Below are positions 34,841 to 46,989 of a stretch of DNA of 64,000 nucleotides, one piece after another; positions within the stretch are counted from its first letter, which is position 1; the number at the start of each line of letters is the position of its first letter. A program made the translations under genes and the position numbers. The notes under the pieces are model-generated. The model had not been told where the DNA came from, searched no databases, and was given only the letters and a program-made list of their open reading frames with translations. The DNA comes from Kwoniella bestiolae CBS 10118 (taxonomy: Eukaryota > Basidiomycota > Tremellomycetes > Tremellales > Cryptococcaceae), in contig NC_089246.1 in the NCBI RefSeq assembly GCF_000512585.2, positions 1,674,001 to 1,738,000 on the forward strand, written 5' to 3'.

Positions 34841-35990
34841 TGTGTTCGGTTGTTGTGGATCACGTTTGCGAAGTTGTGTTGTAGATGTGTTCGGTGGCAA
34901 TTTACCTTCAACAGATCTCACAGCTCAACATGATATCTCTTATATATCCCTCAGACTGGCAGGTGGAGCCAAACAAAGGATACTGTATCATCCTGTTCGC
35001 TGCGACGTCATACGTTACTTGACAGGTGACATCTCCAACAACAGCGCACAGATAGACAAGGTACGCGAATGTACTGTACGTGTTCGAAATTCAGATATGA
35101 CCTGCACAGCGGAACACCACTGAGCTGCTAAGACTATACTTGGATATAAGCATGATGTCATCCTCTAAGAAGGGAAAAAAAAGGAACATGCTGCGCAGAG
35201 GGGAGACAGCGAGGTCAAAGATGGACGTTTCGTGCAATCCTCTTTCCAAAGTCACGCAGACAATTTTGTTTTGTTTGGGTACTGTAGGAACATTACTCAC
35301 GCTATGACGTAATTTGCTGATCATCCCTTCTTGGCGGAATGGGAGGTGTTACTATACCATTATTCTGTGTCAAGTTTGAAGTCGTAACTCGGTGACTCGT
35401 ACAGTTACACAAAGCAAGATGCATTGTACATGAGCAAGTGTTCGAGATAGCTGAATTCGCCCATCGCGGACGGTATAAGAATGGGGAATGGAAGGCACAG
35501 TATCTTTGCACCTGGCTTCAACACACGGTACGAGCCAGATCATACGGCACCTTTGCTTGTTAATCCCAAACCTCTGAGGGGTGTGCCGGGCGAGCAGGCT
35601 CGTTCTTTCCATGTCATACTCTCGAAGACCCGTCGTGTACGTCCGCATGCCTGTGATCGTACCTCGACAAAGACATGAAACATTAACACAACATCTTATC
35701 AGTTTAATCATAATTTCCATCTTTCAAAGGAAACCTTCATGATGATCGGTGATAGCCGATGCCGAATTCATGATTGCGACATTTTGACATACCGTAAAAA
35801 CCCATCCCCCCATCTATGACCAATGAGGATCGATGATCATGTCAGCAAACATAATAATCACAATCGTGCTTCTGGCTCTATCACTCCATTTTGTCTCTTC
35901 TTGAGTATATCGCATAGGTCAAGAGGCAGCAGCCCAATTACGAGTGACAGGGATCGTCATCGCAAAAGACAGATCAAGAAGTGATCATCG
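34841..35990. promoter_or_regulatory. 1.15-kb divergent intergenic region
   Basis: The region separates the start of the 185-aa gene (-) and of the b561-like gene (+). Open frames inside are short and unconvincing. TACTGTAC occurs near 35072 and TGACGTCA-like sequence near 35004, a possible CRE-type bZIP site (CGACGTCA). Confidence 0.45.
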
Positions 35991-37127
35991 ATGTCGACAA
36001 TAGCAAGGGAAGAAACGTCCCCCCTCTTACCGTCCACTGCAGAACCGTCCCCTTCACGCAGATCGCCAGAGGAAGAAGTTGGATCGGCTGGAAATCTGGA
36101 TATGGTACCCACAAGAAGGGACAAGCTTGCATTGACTTCTATAATTGTACGTCTCTGTCCGTCAACTCAACGCGATCGAAAAAGCTAATCGGATGGTACG
36201 TTAAGATCGGCTTGATCTTGGTGGTCGGGACAAGTTGGTATCTTGTATTCTCGGGCGATCTGAAGGTACGTAGTCTATGTACCTAAAGCATCCATGTACT
36301 CCGCTAATCTGGATGTCTTTGGTCCTAGGCCATGGGCTGGTTCGCCGTCCATCCGCCGATGCAGACATTAGCTATAACCGCTTTCTTACTTGGTAAGTCG
36401 ACTGTCTCCGCTCCACCCATGCTATTCTGAGCACAGAGGACTGTCGTAAAACTTTACTGAGCTGACTTCACATACACACACACAAAGGTATTACTCCTCT
36501 TCAACCCCCATCACCCAATTCCACGACCAAGCAAACTCGATTCAAAACCCATCAATCGGTGATGCTCGGGTTCGCTCTTCCTTTACTGGCGATCGGAAGT
36601 TCAGCAATGATCTACAACAAGTACATTCACGGTGCCAAGCATTTCACGACGTGGCATGCCAAGTTGGGATTGATTTCCGTTCTATGGGTCATTGCTCAAG
36701 CAAGTATCGGCGCGGCGAGTGTGTGGGGAGGTGGGAAAGCTTTGGGGGGGGAGGAGAAGGCAAAGAGGGTTTATAAATATCATCGGTCAGTTTAACACTT
36801 CTATTGTACATCTCAGGGAATATGACATGGCCTCAGCGAGAAAGGAATTTCAGCTTATGCCAACGTGGATATGACACAGATTGTCGGGCTATCTACTTGT
36901 CACGTTGATGCTTGTTACTATCCACTTGGCGGGCATTCATTCAGATTGGGCGAACGGCAGGGGACATACGAATTTGAGAATATTAGCTTATTATGTCGGG
37001 TTACCATTGATCTGGCTGGGCTTTGAGTTGAGGTCAAGGTGAGTCTTTCTCATTGATATGCGGTGGCTGAGAGTTTAACTCCTGACTGCGTACACTGGTC
37101 AGACCCAGCAAGATGAAGTTCTTGTAA
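35991..37127 (+). CDS. Cytochrome b561-domain membrane protein
   Basis: Six exons give 253 aa: 35991-36146, 36206-36265, 36329-36392, 36488-36785, 36880-37038 and 37103-37127. After a ~45-residue polar N-terminus come hydrophobic segments at about 50-70 (IGLILVVGTSWYLVF), 76-93 (HPPMQTLAITAFLL), 117-135 (SVMLGFALPLLAIGSSAMI), 150-172 (KLGLISVLWVIAQASIGAASV), 195-212 (LSGYLLVTLMLVTIHLAG) and 225-242. His residues near HPPMQ, HQSVM, HFTTWHAKLG and HRLSGY sit where the haem-ligand and conserved His of the CYB561D1/D2 group lie. These proteins reduce haem by ascorbate or similar donors across membranes. No DOMON domain is present. The last coding exon is only 25 bases. Confidence 0.82.
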
Positions 37128-37315
37128 CGGCTAGATGAAGATCAAAACACTTGCGGAATCAGCGAGACTAGATGACGAGACTCGAGCTATACAAAATCAG
37201 ATACTGGCTTGATCACACTATGCAATCCACAAGTGGCCATATGATACAGAGCGTCATCGTTTCATTCTATGTATCTACAATATTTCTAGGAACAAGCTAC
37301 GCCTTACCAAACCCA
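37128..37315. other. Short convergent intergenic region
   Basis: These 188 bases lie between the b561-like and GH3 stops, which face each other. No feature is seen. Confidence 0.5.
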
Positions 37316-40281
37316 TCATAGACCGGTCCATTCAATCTCCTCATCAATCACAAATCTTGCATCACCCACCATCGTTTCAGCGTCTTTTCCAATCTTGACT
37401 GACCATTCACCCAATTCTGCTCGGAAGGTATTCCATCCTTCGTCCCAATGCGAGATCGCATCTGTGTGATTCGACTAATATCAGCACAGTACCTCGTGTC
37501 ATATGTTACCGATTCAATTGATTCTTCTACACCACTATGGGAGTTTGAGACTCACATTTATCGAGAGTTACCTTGACTGTGACTTTCTCTCCAGGCTTGA
37601 GATCCTGCACTTTCTTGAAAGCTTGTAAAGTCTGTTCAGGGTGTTTCAAGCTGGTTGGTGTTTCTTCGGGTGGACAAGTGTAAAAATGTACGGAATGACT
37701 TCCTACTATCTCACCAGTGTTCTTCAAATCGACCGACACATCCAATTTCCATTCATCCGCTTTCGTACCGCCAGGGGATTGAGCAGTGATTTTTAGATTG
37801 GAGTACTCGAAAGTCGTGTACGATAAACCATGACCAAATGGGAATAACGGTTTGATCTTCCTCTCGTTGTACCATCTATATCCTACCCAGATACCTTCTT
37901 CATAATACGTTTTGGTTCGCGCGGACTTATAATTCAAACTTGCAGGGATATCCTCTTCTTTCACCGGTAAAGTTAGAGGTAACCTTCCTGAGGGATTGAT
38001 ATTTCCATACACGACGTCCGCTATCGAGTTCCCACATTCATTACCGCCGTACCACGCATAGACGATGCCTGAGACTTGATTAATCCACGGCATGGACACT
38101 GCCGATCCAGCCTGGATAACCACGACGGTCTTCGGATTGACCTCTGCAACTCTGGCGATGAGCTCGTTGGTTCTGAGAGGGAGAGAAAGATCGGGTCGAT
38201 CATAGCCTTCGCTTTCCCAGTCGGCGTTCAAACCGGCGATGATCAGAGGAACATCCACGGTTTTGGCCAGTTCGACGGCCTCGACTATTGATTGTTCGGG
38301 GTCGATCTTTGGGAAGGCGCCTAATCTCATCCCTACAATGTTCAGGGGGGTTGACACAACATTGATCAGTGTCGAGGGTACTCGGGAATCGTGAAGGTAT
38401 CTGATTTTGTATGACTAGACACGTTCCATGTGTCAGTCAATATTCACCGGATAATTGGCAACTGTACCTCACCTTTCCAGCTTCCGCTCTGAAAGTTCCT
38501 TTCGCAGGATCACTGCCTGATCCAAAATACGCAGTACCCTTTGACGTGTATTTCGAATTATCAATGATCATCTCCTCATCTATCCATAACCAAGCTTGAC
38601 CAGTTATGGTCGATTCGAATTCCCACTCTGCACTCTCCCTGGGTGTGAATAGAGCTGATAGTTCGGTGCAATATTGATCCCCTAAATCAGGATGGTAGAA
38701 ATCACCCATCAACATGTCCGAGGTATCCCACTGTTCGACCACCACAGGATCCTCTTTCATCTCACCCGTCTCCTTGTCAATAGCGTAATGTCGAAGGTCG
38801 AATCCAGCCTTTTTGTCCAAGGTAGTGAACTCTTCCCCCAAAATCGGCAGAAACTTCGATGTGGTCGCCCCAAGGGAGTAAAATAGTTCTACATCATCAG
38901 GTTTGTTGTTTACCAATCCTTCCCACGGAGAAACAGACCAAGAAGCACGGAGCATCGCGGATCCTCCACCAGTCAACACCTTCGTTTTAGCATTGGGACC
39001 GATCACACCGACTTTGCTTTTAGGTTTATTCAACGGTAGAACACCTTGTTCATTCTTCAACAATACGATACCTTCACCTCCAATCCTTCGCAAGATCTTG
39101 GCATCCGCTTCTTGATGTTCTAATCTAGTTTTCTCCTTGCTTGATTTTGCATAGACCAACCCTTCGTTCAGTTTGGCTAGTTTCTGAACCCAGTTCAGTA
39201 TCTCTGACACTCTCTTATCCAAGGTTCTAGGATCGATCTTGTGTGAATAGAGCATATGAGAGATCAAGTCTTTCTGTCTCCATTTAGCCGGACCGGGCAT
39301 CTCCAGATCTAATCCTGCGTTGACGGACTCTGATACCGAGTAAGTTCCGTACCAATCCGACATGACTAATCCATCGAACTTCCATTCGCCCCTCAAGATG
39401 TTCTGCAGCAACCATGGGTTCTCTGAGCAATGGGTGCCATTGAGCTTGTTGTAAGCCGTCATGAATGCCCAAGGTTGCGAGTGCTTTTGGGCGATCTGGA
39501 ATGGTCTAAGATAGATATCTCGTAATGGTCTAGCAGCGATTATACTGTCCTGTCCCATCCTTTCATGCTCTTGGTCATTGGCGACGAAATGCTTGATGGT
39601 AGCTGATACGCCCTTGTCCTGCAAGCCTCTGATGTATCCCGCTGCGATCAGTCCGGACAGCGTCGGATCTTCGGCAAACGATTCGAATGCTCTACCGCCC
39701 AAAGGGGATCTTTGGATGTTGATTGTGGGAGCCAGGAGACAAGACGCATTCCGTGCTCTGGTTTCGTCGGCAAGTAAGGATCCACTCAGTTCGGCAAGGT
39801 CGGAAGAGAAGGTCGCCCCTAGACAAGTGGCATTAGGAAGGGCAGTCGCGGGACCTGACCAAAGATAAACGAGTTAGACATGTCAGTGAGCCTTTCCCAG
39901 TGAATCATACTGGCATTCTCTTGTAGCGAGACTCACACATGTGGTAGAAGCTTTCCCCTCGGGCACCATTTGGTCCGTCCGTGACTTTGATACTACATAG
40001 ACGTCCTTTGTCAGCTTGAGATCTAGGTGTTGGATGCTGTGCTTCAGATACACCTTGGAATGTTCAACCTCGGTACGGGTACAGTACTACAATAGAAATG
40101 CCAAAACGTGTGAGCAGACATACATGATAGATGGGATCAAAGAATGCGTCACCACTCACTTCCACCAATCTTTCCCGGCCAACAGAGAGATCTTCTCCTC
40201 CTCCGTCATCTGCTTGATCACCTCCGGGATGGAAGCAGTCAAAAATGATTTGTCCATCTGATCGTTCGTTTTGAAAGACAT
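37316..40281 (-). CDS. GH3 beta-glucosidase with PA14 insert, no signal peptide
   Basis: Five exons give 854 aa: 40281-40160, 39992-39937, 39854-38473, 38414-37556 and 37461-37316. GH3 features in order: LLAGKDWWN and KVTDGPNGARG near the start, ATALPNATCLGATF, INIQRSPLGGRAFE, GVSATIKHFVANDQE, and the nucleophile Asp at about 226 in GLVMSDWYGT. A PA14-type beta barrel (roughly 390-530; ALFTPRESAEWEFE, GQAWLWIDEEMIID) is inserted before the second lobe, as in the intracellular yeast enzyme of the Kluyveromyces type. The second lobe carries NADWESEGYDRPDLSLP, then WYGGNECGNSIADV, and FPFGHGLSYTTFEYS opens the fibronectin-like C-terminal domain. The N-terminus lacks a signal peptide, so a cytosolic enzyme acting on imported beta-glucosides is expected. 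It shares a 480-base divergent promoter with the regulator gene. Confidence 0.93.
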
Positions 40282-40357
40282 CTTGCTGTATGTGGAGGTT
40301 GAGGAATTGAATGAGGAGCAAACGAGGGAAGTCAAGCTCTGAATAAGCTAGGTATGA

Positions 40358-40381
40358 TTATATATCTATATATCTATATAG
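40358..40381 (-). promoter_or_regulatory. TATA-like tract upstream of GH3 gene
   Basis: An alternating TATATA/CTATA tract reads TATATAG and TATATAA on the minus strand, 77-100 bases upstream of the GH3 start codon. This is a plausible position for a core promoter. Confidence 0.5.
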
Positions 40382-40511
40382 CTGAACTTCCCCGCTGTTG
40401 GCATCGTGTTTTATACACATATTGTCTCGAGGTTAAGGGCGTGAATGAGGTGGATATGCATGCGATGATGTCGGACATGACAGTGAGCATCATACAACCG
40501 TCATACAGCGT

Positions 40512-40520
40512 TTCCCCACA
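40512..40520 (+). promoter_or_regulatory. TTCCCCACA site 1
   Basis: An exact 9-mer in the GH3/regulator promoter, 231 bases from the GH3 start and 242 from the regulator start. The complementary core is GTGGGG. Confidence 0.6.
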
Positions 40521-40609
40521 CACGCCCCCTTACGGTTGGCAGGTTTTTCCGTTTTTCCGTGCGCTTCCCGATTTAACCGGTCATTCCGGACCATCATTGA
40601 ATGCGGTCA

Positions 40610-40618
40610 TGTGGGGAA
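40610..40618 (-). promoter_or_regulatory. TTCCCCACA site 2 (reverse)
   Basis: The same 9-mer on the minus strand (TGTGGGGAA on plus), 144 bases upstream of the regulator start. Confidence 0.6.
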
Positions 40619-40761
40619 GTCTGCGTCTCTCTCGACTTGTGATCAATCACCCTCCCACATTCGCCTGTGAATCATCAATCCTGGACGAAACACATTGTAC
40701 AGCTCAAGATCTATTCGTCGAGCACCCCACTCATGCGCTACCTGATAGTTGAGGTAAGACC

Positions 40762-43610
40762 ATGTCAAATCGTGCACACTCCTTGACATCCCCCACGGGG
40801 TCCACAACAAGATCCAGATCGCTTTCTCCTGACCATCGTGGACTGTATCTGTGTTCCTCTTGCAATCGAGGTTTCAAGAAGCACGAGCATTTACAAGTGG
40901 GTTGGCATTTGTCTCCTTTCACCAGCATATGCTAGCTGCTGTATACTTATAGAGTTTCTCAACCACAGCGCCATGAGAAAACCCGTAGGTCTGATAAAGC
41001 CCACAGGATGATAGAGAAACCTGAATTTGTGAGCAGATACAGCTAGCAAACCGTTTCAGTGTATGCTATGCGATCGGAAATTCAGCAGACAAGACTCGTT
41101 GCTCCGTCATGTACGGCTGAATCACAGAGATGGTTCCGCACCTGTCTCAGGCAACGCCGTCAGTCACATTATGCCAGACAAAACCCTGTCAGAGCCCTCA
41201 CCTCAGTTGGACCCTGGACCTGGGTCTTCTTCGGATCCATCGATTAGTGTCCAAGGTGCAGTCGAAACCACAGGTAGCACCATATGGCTCAACGATATTC
41301 TACATGGTTCTGATTCCATGATACGCACTACAATTGTGCGGGATGACCCTGGGTAAGCGAAGCGGGAACGATCTAAATCTTCTTGCTAATGCTGTAGATT
41401 GATCTAGATCATCCTTGGACTATATCGACTATACCACGTCAAACCCGCTTACCAACTCGTCTGGTTTGGATCCTGCACATTTAGAGACCCGACTAGCTCC
41501 ACTGGCTATGGTGGAAACGGGACTGCAATCCTCTTTCGCCTTTCCACCTCCGGGCGGTGACGATATCTGGCAATTATTGACTCAGGAAGCCCTTCCTGAT
41601 TCTCACAGTCTTCACGCTTCACCTAGATTCTTGGCCGAACTGGGCTTGAACTCTGAGTCGTTCTTCCAGTCCTCTCAAGACCTAGCAAATGATAGATCTC
41701 CTCACAATGTTGACACTGCCAATCGGACGAATGCGAATTTGTACCTCGATCGAGGCAGCTTTGAGGGTCCAGCTCTGTCATCTAGTGGTGTTGACGCGGA
41801 AGAACGTGGTGCATACGTTTTATCAGCGACCAGTACGATGATAGCTCGGATGGTGGGTGGAAATATACACCATCAATGGAATTCATCTGACAGCTGTCCA
41901 TCAGTCATCGGGCCATCCATCCGAGGGTCTCCCATTATCATCAGAAACTCTGGCGTTGTGTCTCAACATGTTTTGGACTCGTGTGTGGCCAACTTCGCCT
42001 ATCATACATCCCTCGACCTTCAATATGAGGCAGACTTCAGCCCCATTGCTGATCAATATGATCGCGTTGGGGGCAATGGCGTCCCAAAAACGAAGTCTTC
42101 AGATCAAAGTGAGTATCACCTGCAAGGATCCGGATCACAAGACTGACCTGCGATTAGGGAAATTCGCTCTGGACACTCGTCAACAGGAGCATAACCACCA
42201 GTGTACGTTCAACATAGACAGTGATTGCCGTCAAACCTGAGTTGATGAAATTTGCTCAATGCAGTGGACCCAACTCATCGAAAACAAGGGCCTGTACGAT
42301 CCCTGTAAAGGAGTCCAGTTGATACAGACACTGGCTTGCGGTATCATATTTGCGTATATGTCATCGGTGAGTCCACTGTGCATGGCAGGCACCGTCCAGC
42401 TCCGGGCTGAAACTTCAGGCCGGATGGCCTTTAGAGCTCGAATATCATCCACGCTGCTAGCATGTCGGTCATGAATGGTATACGTTGGGCCTACCTGGCA
42501 GGAATGAACGACCCTGAGATCATGCACAAGAATTTCCTGCCTTTGGAGGGCGAACGGCTTTCACCTTCCGATCTCGACATTCGATGGCGGCAGTGGGCAG
42601 CGATGGAGGACCTGAAGCGATGTCTGTGTCTCGTCTATCAGGCTGACTGTGTATTGGCCAGAATGTCGGACGTTCCGCCTACATTTAGACCCACCTCTAT
42701 CCCGTTCGGTGGAATGTGGGACGACGAAGCGACCTATCTCGCTTCGACTGCAACATCTTGGCAACGAGCGGTGATAGACAGTTCAAGCAAGGTTAGCTCA
42801 TTGAATGACCTTCCGATCGGACAGATATATCGGTATCTGTTCCAAGATGACACCGCTCAGGATCAAGACCTGTCCTTACTACCGGTTATGACACGCACAA
42901 CCCTCATTGAAGGTCTGACATCCCTGATAATCGATCCTGTCCAACCTCACTTGGTCCCTGGTTTTGGCATCGCAGACCTACCTGCCATCGGTCACGCGTT
43001 AGCCAGATACTATACCGTGTTCTTAGACCGAACTACCGATCCAAGATCTCAGTCGGTCTTGATAGGCCGATGGCACGAGGCGGCCATCACCTTGGGATAT
43101 GCTTTCGCCAAGCAGAAACATTTGTCGGGTCAACAATTATGGCGGTCCCCCATCGGTCGTCATTTGCTTTTACATGCCAATGCGATAAGACAAAGCTTAG
43201 AAGATTTCCGTGTTGGTAAAGCGAAAATTCCGTACCCCGGCCAAGCTCAAGTGTCATATATCGCCGCCGTGGTCTTTAAAGATTATATCGCAGCAACCAG
43301 CGAAGAAGGCCCCTCAACTACTCCCCTTTTTCACTCCCTCAATATCGAGGCAGACTGGGAGCAGCTGAACCGAATTCTGAAGACTTGCAGTTCACAAGTC
43401 GACTCATCGGACTCATCGGAGTTGACAAACTCAACATCGTCACATCTGAAGGCGGCGGACTTCGTCTTGCTAGGAGGAATTCCTTTGTTGCATGGTATCC
43501 GCATCAGTATCCACGATATCGATCCATTTTTGACCGTTTTGACGGCTTTGGGACGCACATTTCCCCGTGCGGAAGAGCTAGCGATGAAGTTGACAGACAG
43601 ATATATGTAG
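40762..43610 (+). CDS. C2H2 zinc-finger transcription factor with fungal TF domain
   Basis: Eight exons give 812 aa: 40762-40896, 40969-40984, 41037-41352, 41408-41852, 41905-42108, 42158-42202, 42265-42366 and 42435-43610. Two fingers lie at the N-terminus: C31-C34-H47-H51 and C59-C62-H75-H80, joined by a THTASKPFQC linker. The joint of exon 2 (16 bases) to exon 3 was fixed because only the acceptor at 41036 rebuilds this linker. Helix contact residues are Lys/His/Arg (finger 1) and Arg/Ser/Arg (finger 2), which suggests a GNGGGG target by standard finger rules. A fungal-specific TF domain follows (CLNMFWTRVWPTSPIIHPSTF, then LALGAMA-like IALGAMA, LACGIIFAYMSS). This is the Adr1/Klf1-like architecture. 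It sits between two glycosidase genes and is the obvious candidate local regulator (inference). Confidence 0.88.
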
Positions 43611-43709
43611 CTTTCTCCATGCATGCTTATACGTACAATGAATGTTTTCAAGGGCACCGATAATACATGGACATCTATACTGTATCAACACAAAAAGCTT
43701 ACTCTGAAA

Positions 43710-46476
43710 TCACGCAATCTCGTCAACAAGAGGAATTGTCATGGAATTGTAGATCGGCTTCGGTGGCCATCGAGGATCACTCTTATACTTTACAACAAAT
43801 TCTCGGCGACCACTGCCAATCTGCAGATCCAGATCTCCAATCTCTACTTTGGCTCTACTGTTTGGTGGCACGGATACCGCTACAGTAAGCATTTCATCCT
43901 TCAGATGCCAAGAACATTCGATTAAACCATATGGGGATAAGTGTTTGACTTCTGCGGAAGTGACCGTTCCACCTGGTCGAGGTGCTACCTTGAATTTCTT
44001 CCATCCAGGCTCGAGAGGTGATATCCCGCCAATGGTGTTGTGTAAAAACGAGGCGACGGATCCCAAGGCGTAATGATTGAAAGAAGTCATTTCTCCTGGG
44101 TTGATGGTACCGTCTGGGCGCATACTATCCCATCTTTCCCACTGATGGCATAATGGGTGAAAGATCAGCTTTTCACTATCTGATAAAGAGGACCTGAATA
44201 TGGCTTACCATTGTCGTCGCTCCCATGCTGACGGTGTAAAGCCAACTTGGACACTGCTTTTCTTGTAACATCCTATAAGCGAGATGGAGTCTATCATTTG
44301 CTGCCAGGACTCCAAGGATGATAGGTGTACCAGCGAATCCGGTAGCCACTTTGAAGACGTTCTTTTTCACCAATGTTTCCAAACGATCGATCGCCACCTC
44401 CCTCTGTTTATCGGACAGAAGGTCGAATTGAAGAGATAAAGCCAACGCAGTCTGAGAATCGGATACGGTTCTTCCTGTCTTTGAGACGTAGTTGTCGAGG
44501 TAGTGTTGACGAAGCGTTTTCCACTCTGACTCGAATCGCAGAGCGTCTTCTTCCTTGTTGAGCAATCGAGAGATCTCAGCCATGGTACGAGTTACATGGA
44601 CAAGATAGGCATCAGCAACCAATTTCGGATCTGTTCGACCATCACCAGGGAAGTCAGGTCTGTATGAAGTTGCCGGTCAGTTACCAGCCTTGATCCCACA
44701 CATAGGAAAACGAACATACGGGGCTGCAGGATCAAGCCAATCTCCAAGCTGCGTATCTTCTGGTTTGTCACGCCACAGACCATTCTCATCCCTCACTATG
44801 CCTTGAGTGAGCCAATTGAACATACTATCGTACTGCTGAGCTAGTACATTCGCGTCTCCAAAGGCTTCGAACAAGGAAAGAGAAGCTAGCACGGCGACAT
44901 CGCCCCAGATAGCCAACCGAAGGGGGGATTGGGGATAGATTCTCGATAATATGTTAGGTACGACCAGAGGAGGTATGTGACTATTTTCTTCTTGCTCTAC
45001 CGCGACGTCTTCTAACCAGCCGGAAAGTATTGAGCTGGTGTCGTATAAGAAGTTGGCGGTATCTCGGAACACGGTCAAGTCACCAGACCAGCCGAGACGT
45101 TCATCTCGTTGAGGACAGTCGGTGGGTAATCCGACGAAGTTACCTCTCATACCCCAAATCACATTTTCATGCAGCTTGTTGATCAAAGGATGTGATGACT
45201 TGAACCATCCCGTTCGTTCCATATCTGTATACACCACGACGGCAGTGAAGTCTGCAAGTTTCACATCCCCTCCCCAACCATCAACTTGAACATATCTAAA
45301 TCCGTGAAAAGTGAAAGTCGGCTCCCAACCCCTGAAAGCACTGTTATCGGAGCCACATACAAGCGTATCTTGACATTCAGCGACTCGCAGGGGTCGGGTA
45401 CCAAGTTCGCCGTGCTCTAATACCTCTGCATGCGATAACACAATTTCATCCCCTGGTAGAACCCTTGCAGGGACTGTGTTGATCCTGACCCAACCGACCA
45501 GATTCTGACCGAAATCAATGATGACCTTGCCGCTTGACGTGGTGATTATCTCCTTGGATGAGATCTCTTGCATTCGTTTGATTGGTGCCATGTCTAGGAT
45601 GAACTTCGCCTTTGGTCTGTCCAGAACGATCACCGATAATTCCTTCAATTTATCTTCCGCCAATCTGAAGTCCACTTTCTCCCCATCATACACTCCCGAG
45701 TATGATATTGGACTCCTAGTCGCAGTCCAGCTTGAGTCGGTTCTCAGCACGACCTCATCCCCAACCATCAATTGAGCTTGTAAACCGGTGTTTTCACCAT
45801 ATAAGTTTCTCTTCCCGCCCAAGAAGCCTAATCGACCCGAGTACCATCCTTCAGCGACATGGCCTTCGATGATATTGCTTCCGACGTGTAGATAAGATGA
45901 AACATCGAAAGCTTGGTAGTACAATCGGTGGTCGTAACTGGTCCACCCCGGCTTCAACACTTGATCGCCAACCACCTGACCGTTGATTTTGATATCGTAC
46001 ATTCCAAATGCAGTGGCATATAGTCTCGCGGGTTTGGAGATAGATGGGAGGTCGAAATGTCTGCGCAGGATGAAGGGACGTGAGGGTTTTGCGAGATTCG
46101 TGTGTGGTTTACAGTCGACGGAGATCATATCTGCTTTCCAATCTGATTGATTCAGCAGAGCTGCTTCCACCCGGGCGGAGGTCCATGGTGTACGAGATCC
46201 ATCTGGACCGACGGATCTCACTGATACTTCTACGACCTCACCGGACCGAAGAGGACCGGACGACCAAGGTACGAAGATGGATTTGGATGTATCGTGGTGG
46301 TATTCTTCGACGCCAGAGGTTCTCTTGAAGCGGATATCATAGGAAGCTTGATACCAATCTTGTGCATCTCCTTCAAATCGCCAAGAGATACGGGGCTCGG
46401 AAGTTCCCACGACACCGTTTCGAGACCTTTCAAAGGTTATTGTCGAGATGGAAATTGGATCCGTTAAGGAGGGCAT
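43710..46476 (-). CDS. GH78 alpha-L-rhamnosidase, no signal peptide
   Basis: Three exons give 879 aa: 46476-44720, 44659-44209 and 44141-43710. An N-terminal Ig-like domain with RISWRFEG leads to the carbohydrate-binding module (FDLPSISKPARLYATAFGMYDIKINGQVVG; the exact limits are mine), then DFGQNLVGWVRI and the (alpha/alpha)6 barrel. The signature GLPTDCPQRDERLGWSGD carries the catalytic acid Glu459. Late barrel motifs are YTVSMGATTMWERWDS and FNHYALGSVASFL, with the second conserved Glu in the WERW segment. The C-terminal beta domain starts near PRPGGTVTSAEV. GH78 enzymes remove terminal alpha-L-rhamnose from flavonoid glycosides, saponins or pectin side chains. With no signal peptide the enzyme should act inside the cell. 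Its stop lies only 100 bases from the regulator's stop (convergent). Confidence 0.94.
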
Positions 46477-46733
46477 TGCAGAGGCTGGATATGCACTTCT
46501 TTTGGGATATCAGCTGTGAGTGTCTAGATATATTGAGACTATGGCTCACCTTGAGACTCGATACGTCTATACGAGGAGTCGACAAATGAGCAAGGTGACT
46601 ATCTCGTCCGTCTGGTGTGGATTCCGACTGCAAAACGATATCGGAAACGCTCAACGCGATATGCTCAACTGTCGTTCGCATAGCATCTTAATTCACTTCG
46701 TGCGATATGACACATCGGTTTAATGCCACCGAG

Positions 46734-46742
46734 TTCCCCACA
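46734..46742 (+). promoter_or_regulatory. TTCCCCACA site 3
   Basis: An exact copy in the GH78/permease promoter, 258 bases upstream of the GH78 start. Confidence 0.6.
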
Positions 46743-46776
46743 GCACGCCGGTTTGAGATGTCCCGGATCCACAATT

Positions 46777-46785
46777 TTCCCCACA
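46777..46785 (+). promoter_or_regulatory. TTCCCCACA site 4
   Basis: An exact copy 35 bases beyond site 3; it overlaps a CACATGTG palindrome (46783-46790), an E-box-like element. Confidence 0.6.
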
Positions 46786-46941
46786 TGTGAAAACGCAACT
46801 CCTAGATCTGTGTTGTCCCGCCCCCGACGCTACTCGCGCGATCCACAACAAAGCACAAACATGCATACAACACCCTCGTAGCATGCCGGACGATCATTGT
46901 TTCGACAATCACTGAAAGCAGCTGACCTGAATCTGCAGGAA

Positions 46942-46961
46942 GGGGTACTGCTAGGTACCCC
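46942..46961. promoter_or_regulatory. Inverted repeat GGGGTAC-n6-GTACCCC
   Basis: Perfect 7-base arms around TGCTAG, centred about 155 bases upstream of the permease start. The symmetry suggests an operator for a dimeric factor. Confidence 0.55.
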
Positions 46962-46989
46962 GTACATCTTCAAAAGGATCCCCGCTGGA

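Larger units (their letters stand above)
40282..40761. promoter_or_regulatory. Divergent promoter GH3 / regulator
   Basis: The 480 bases between two start codons hold two copies of TTCCCCACA (one per strand) and a TA-rich tract near the GH3 side, all listed separately. The arrangement implies joint control. Confidence 0.65.
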
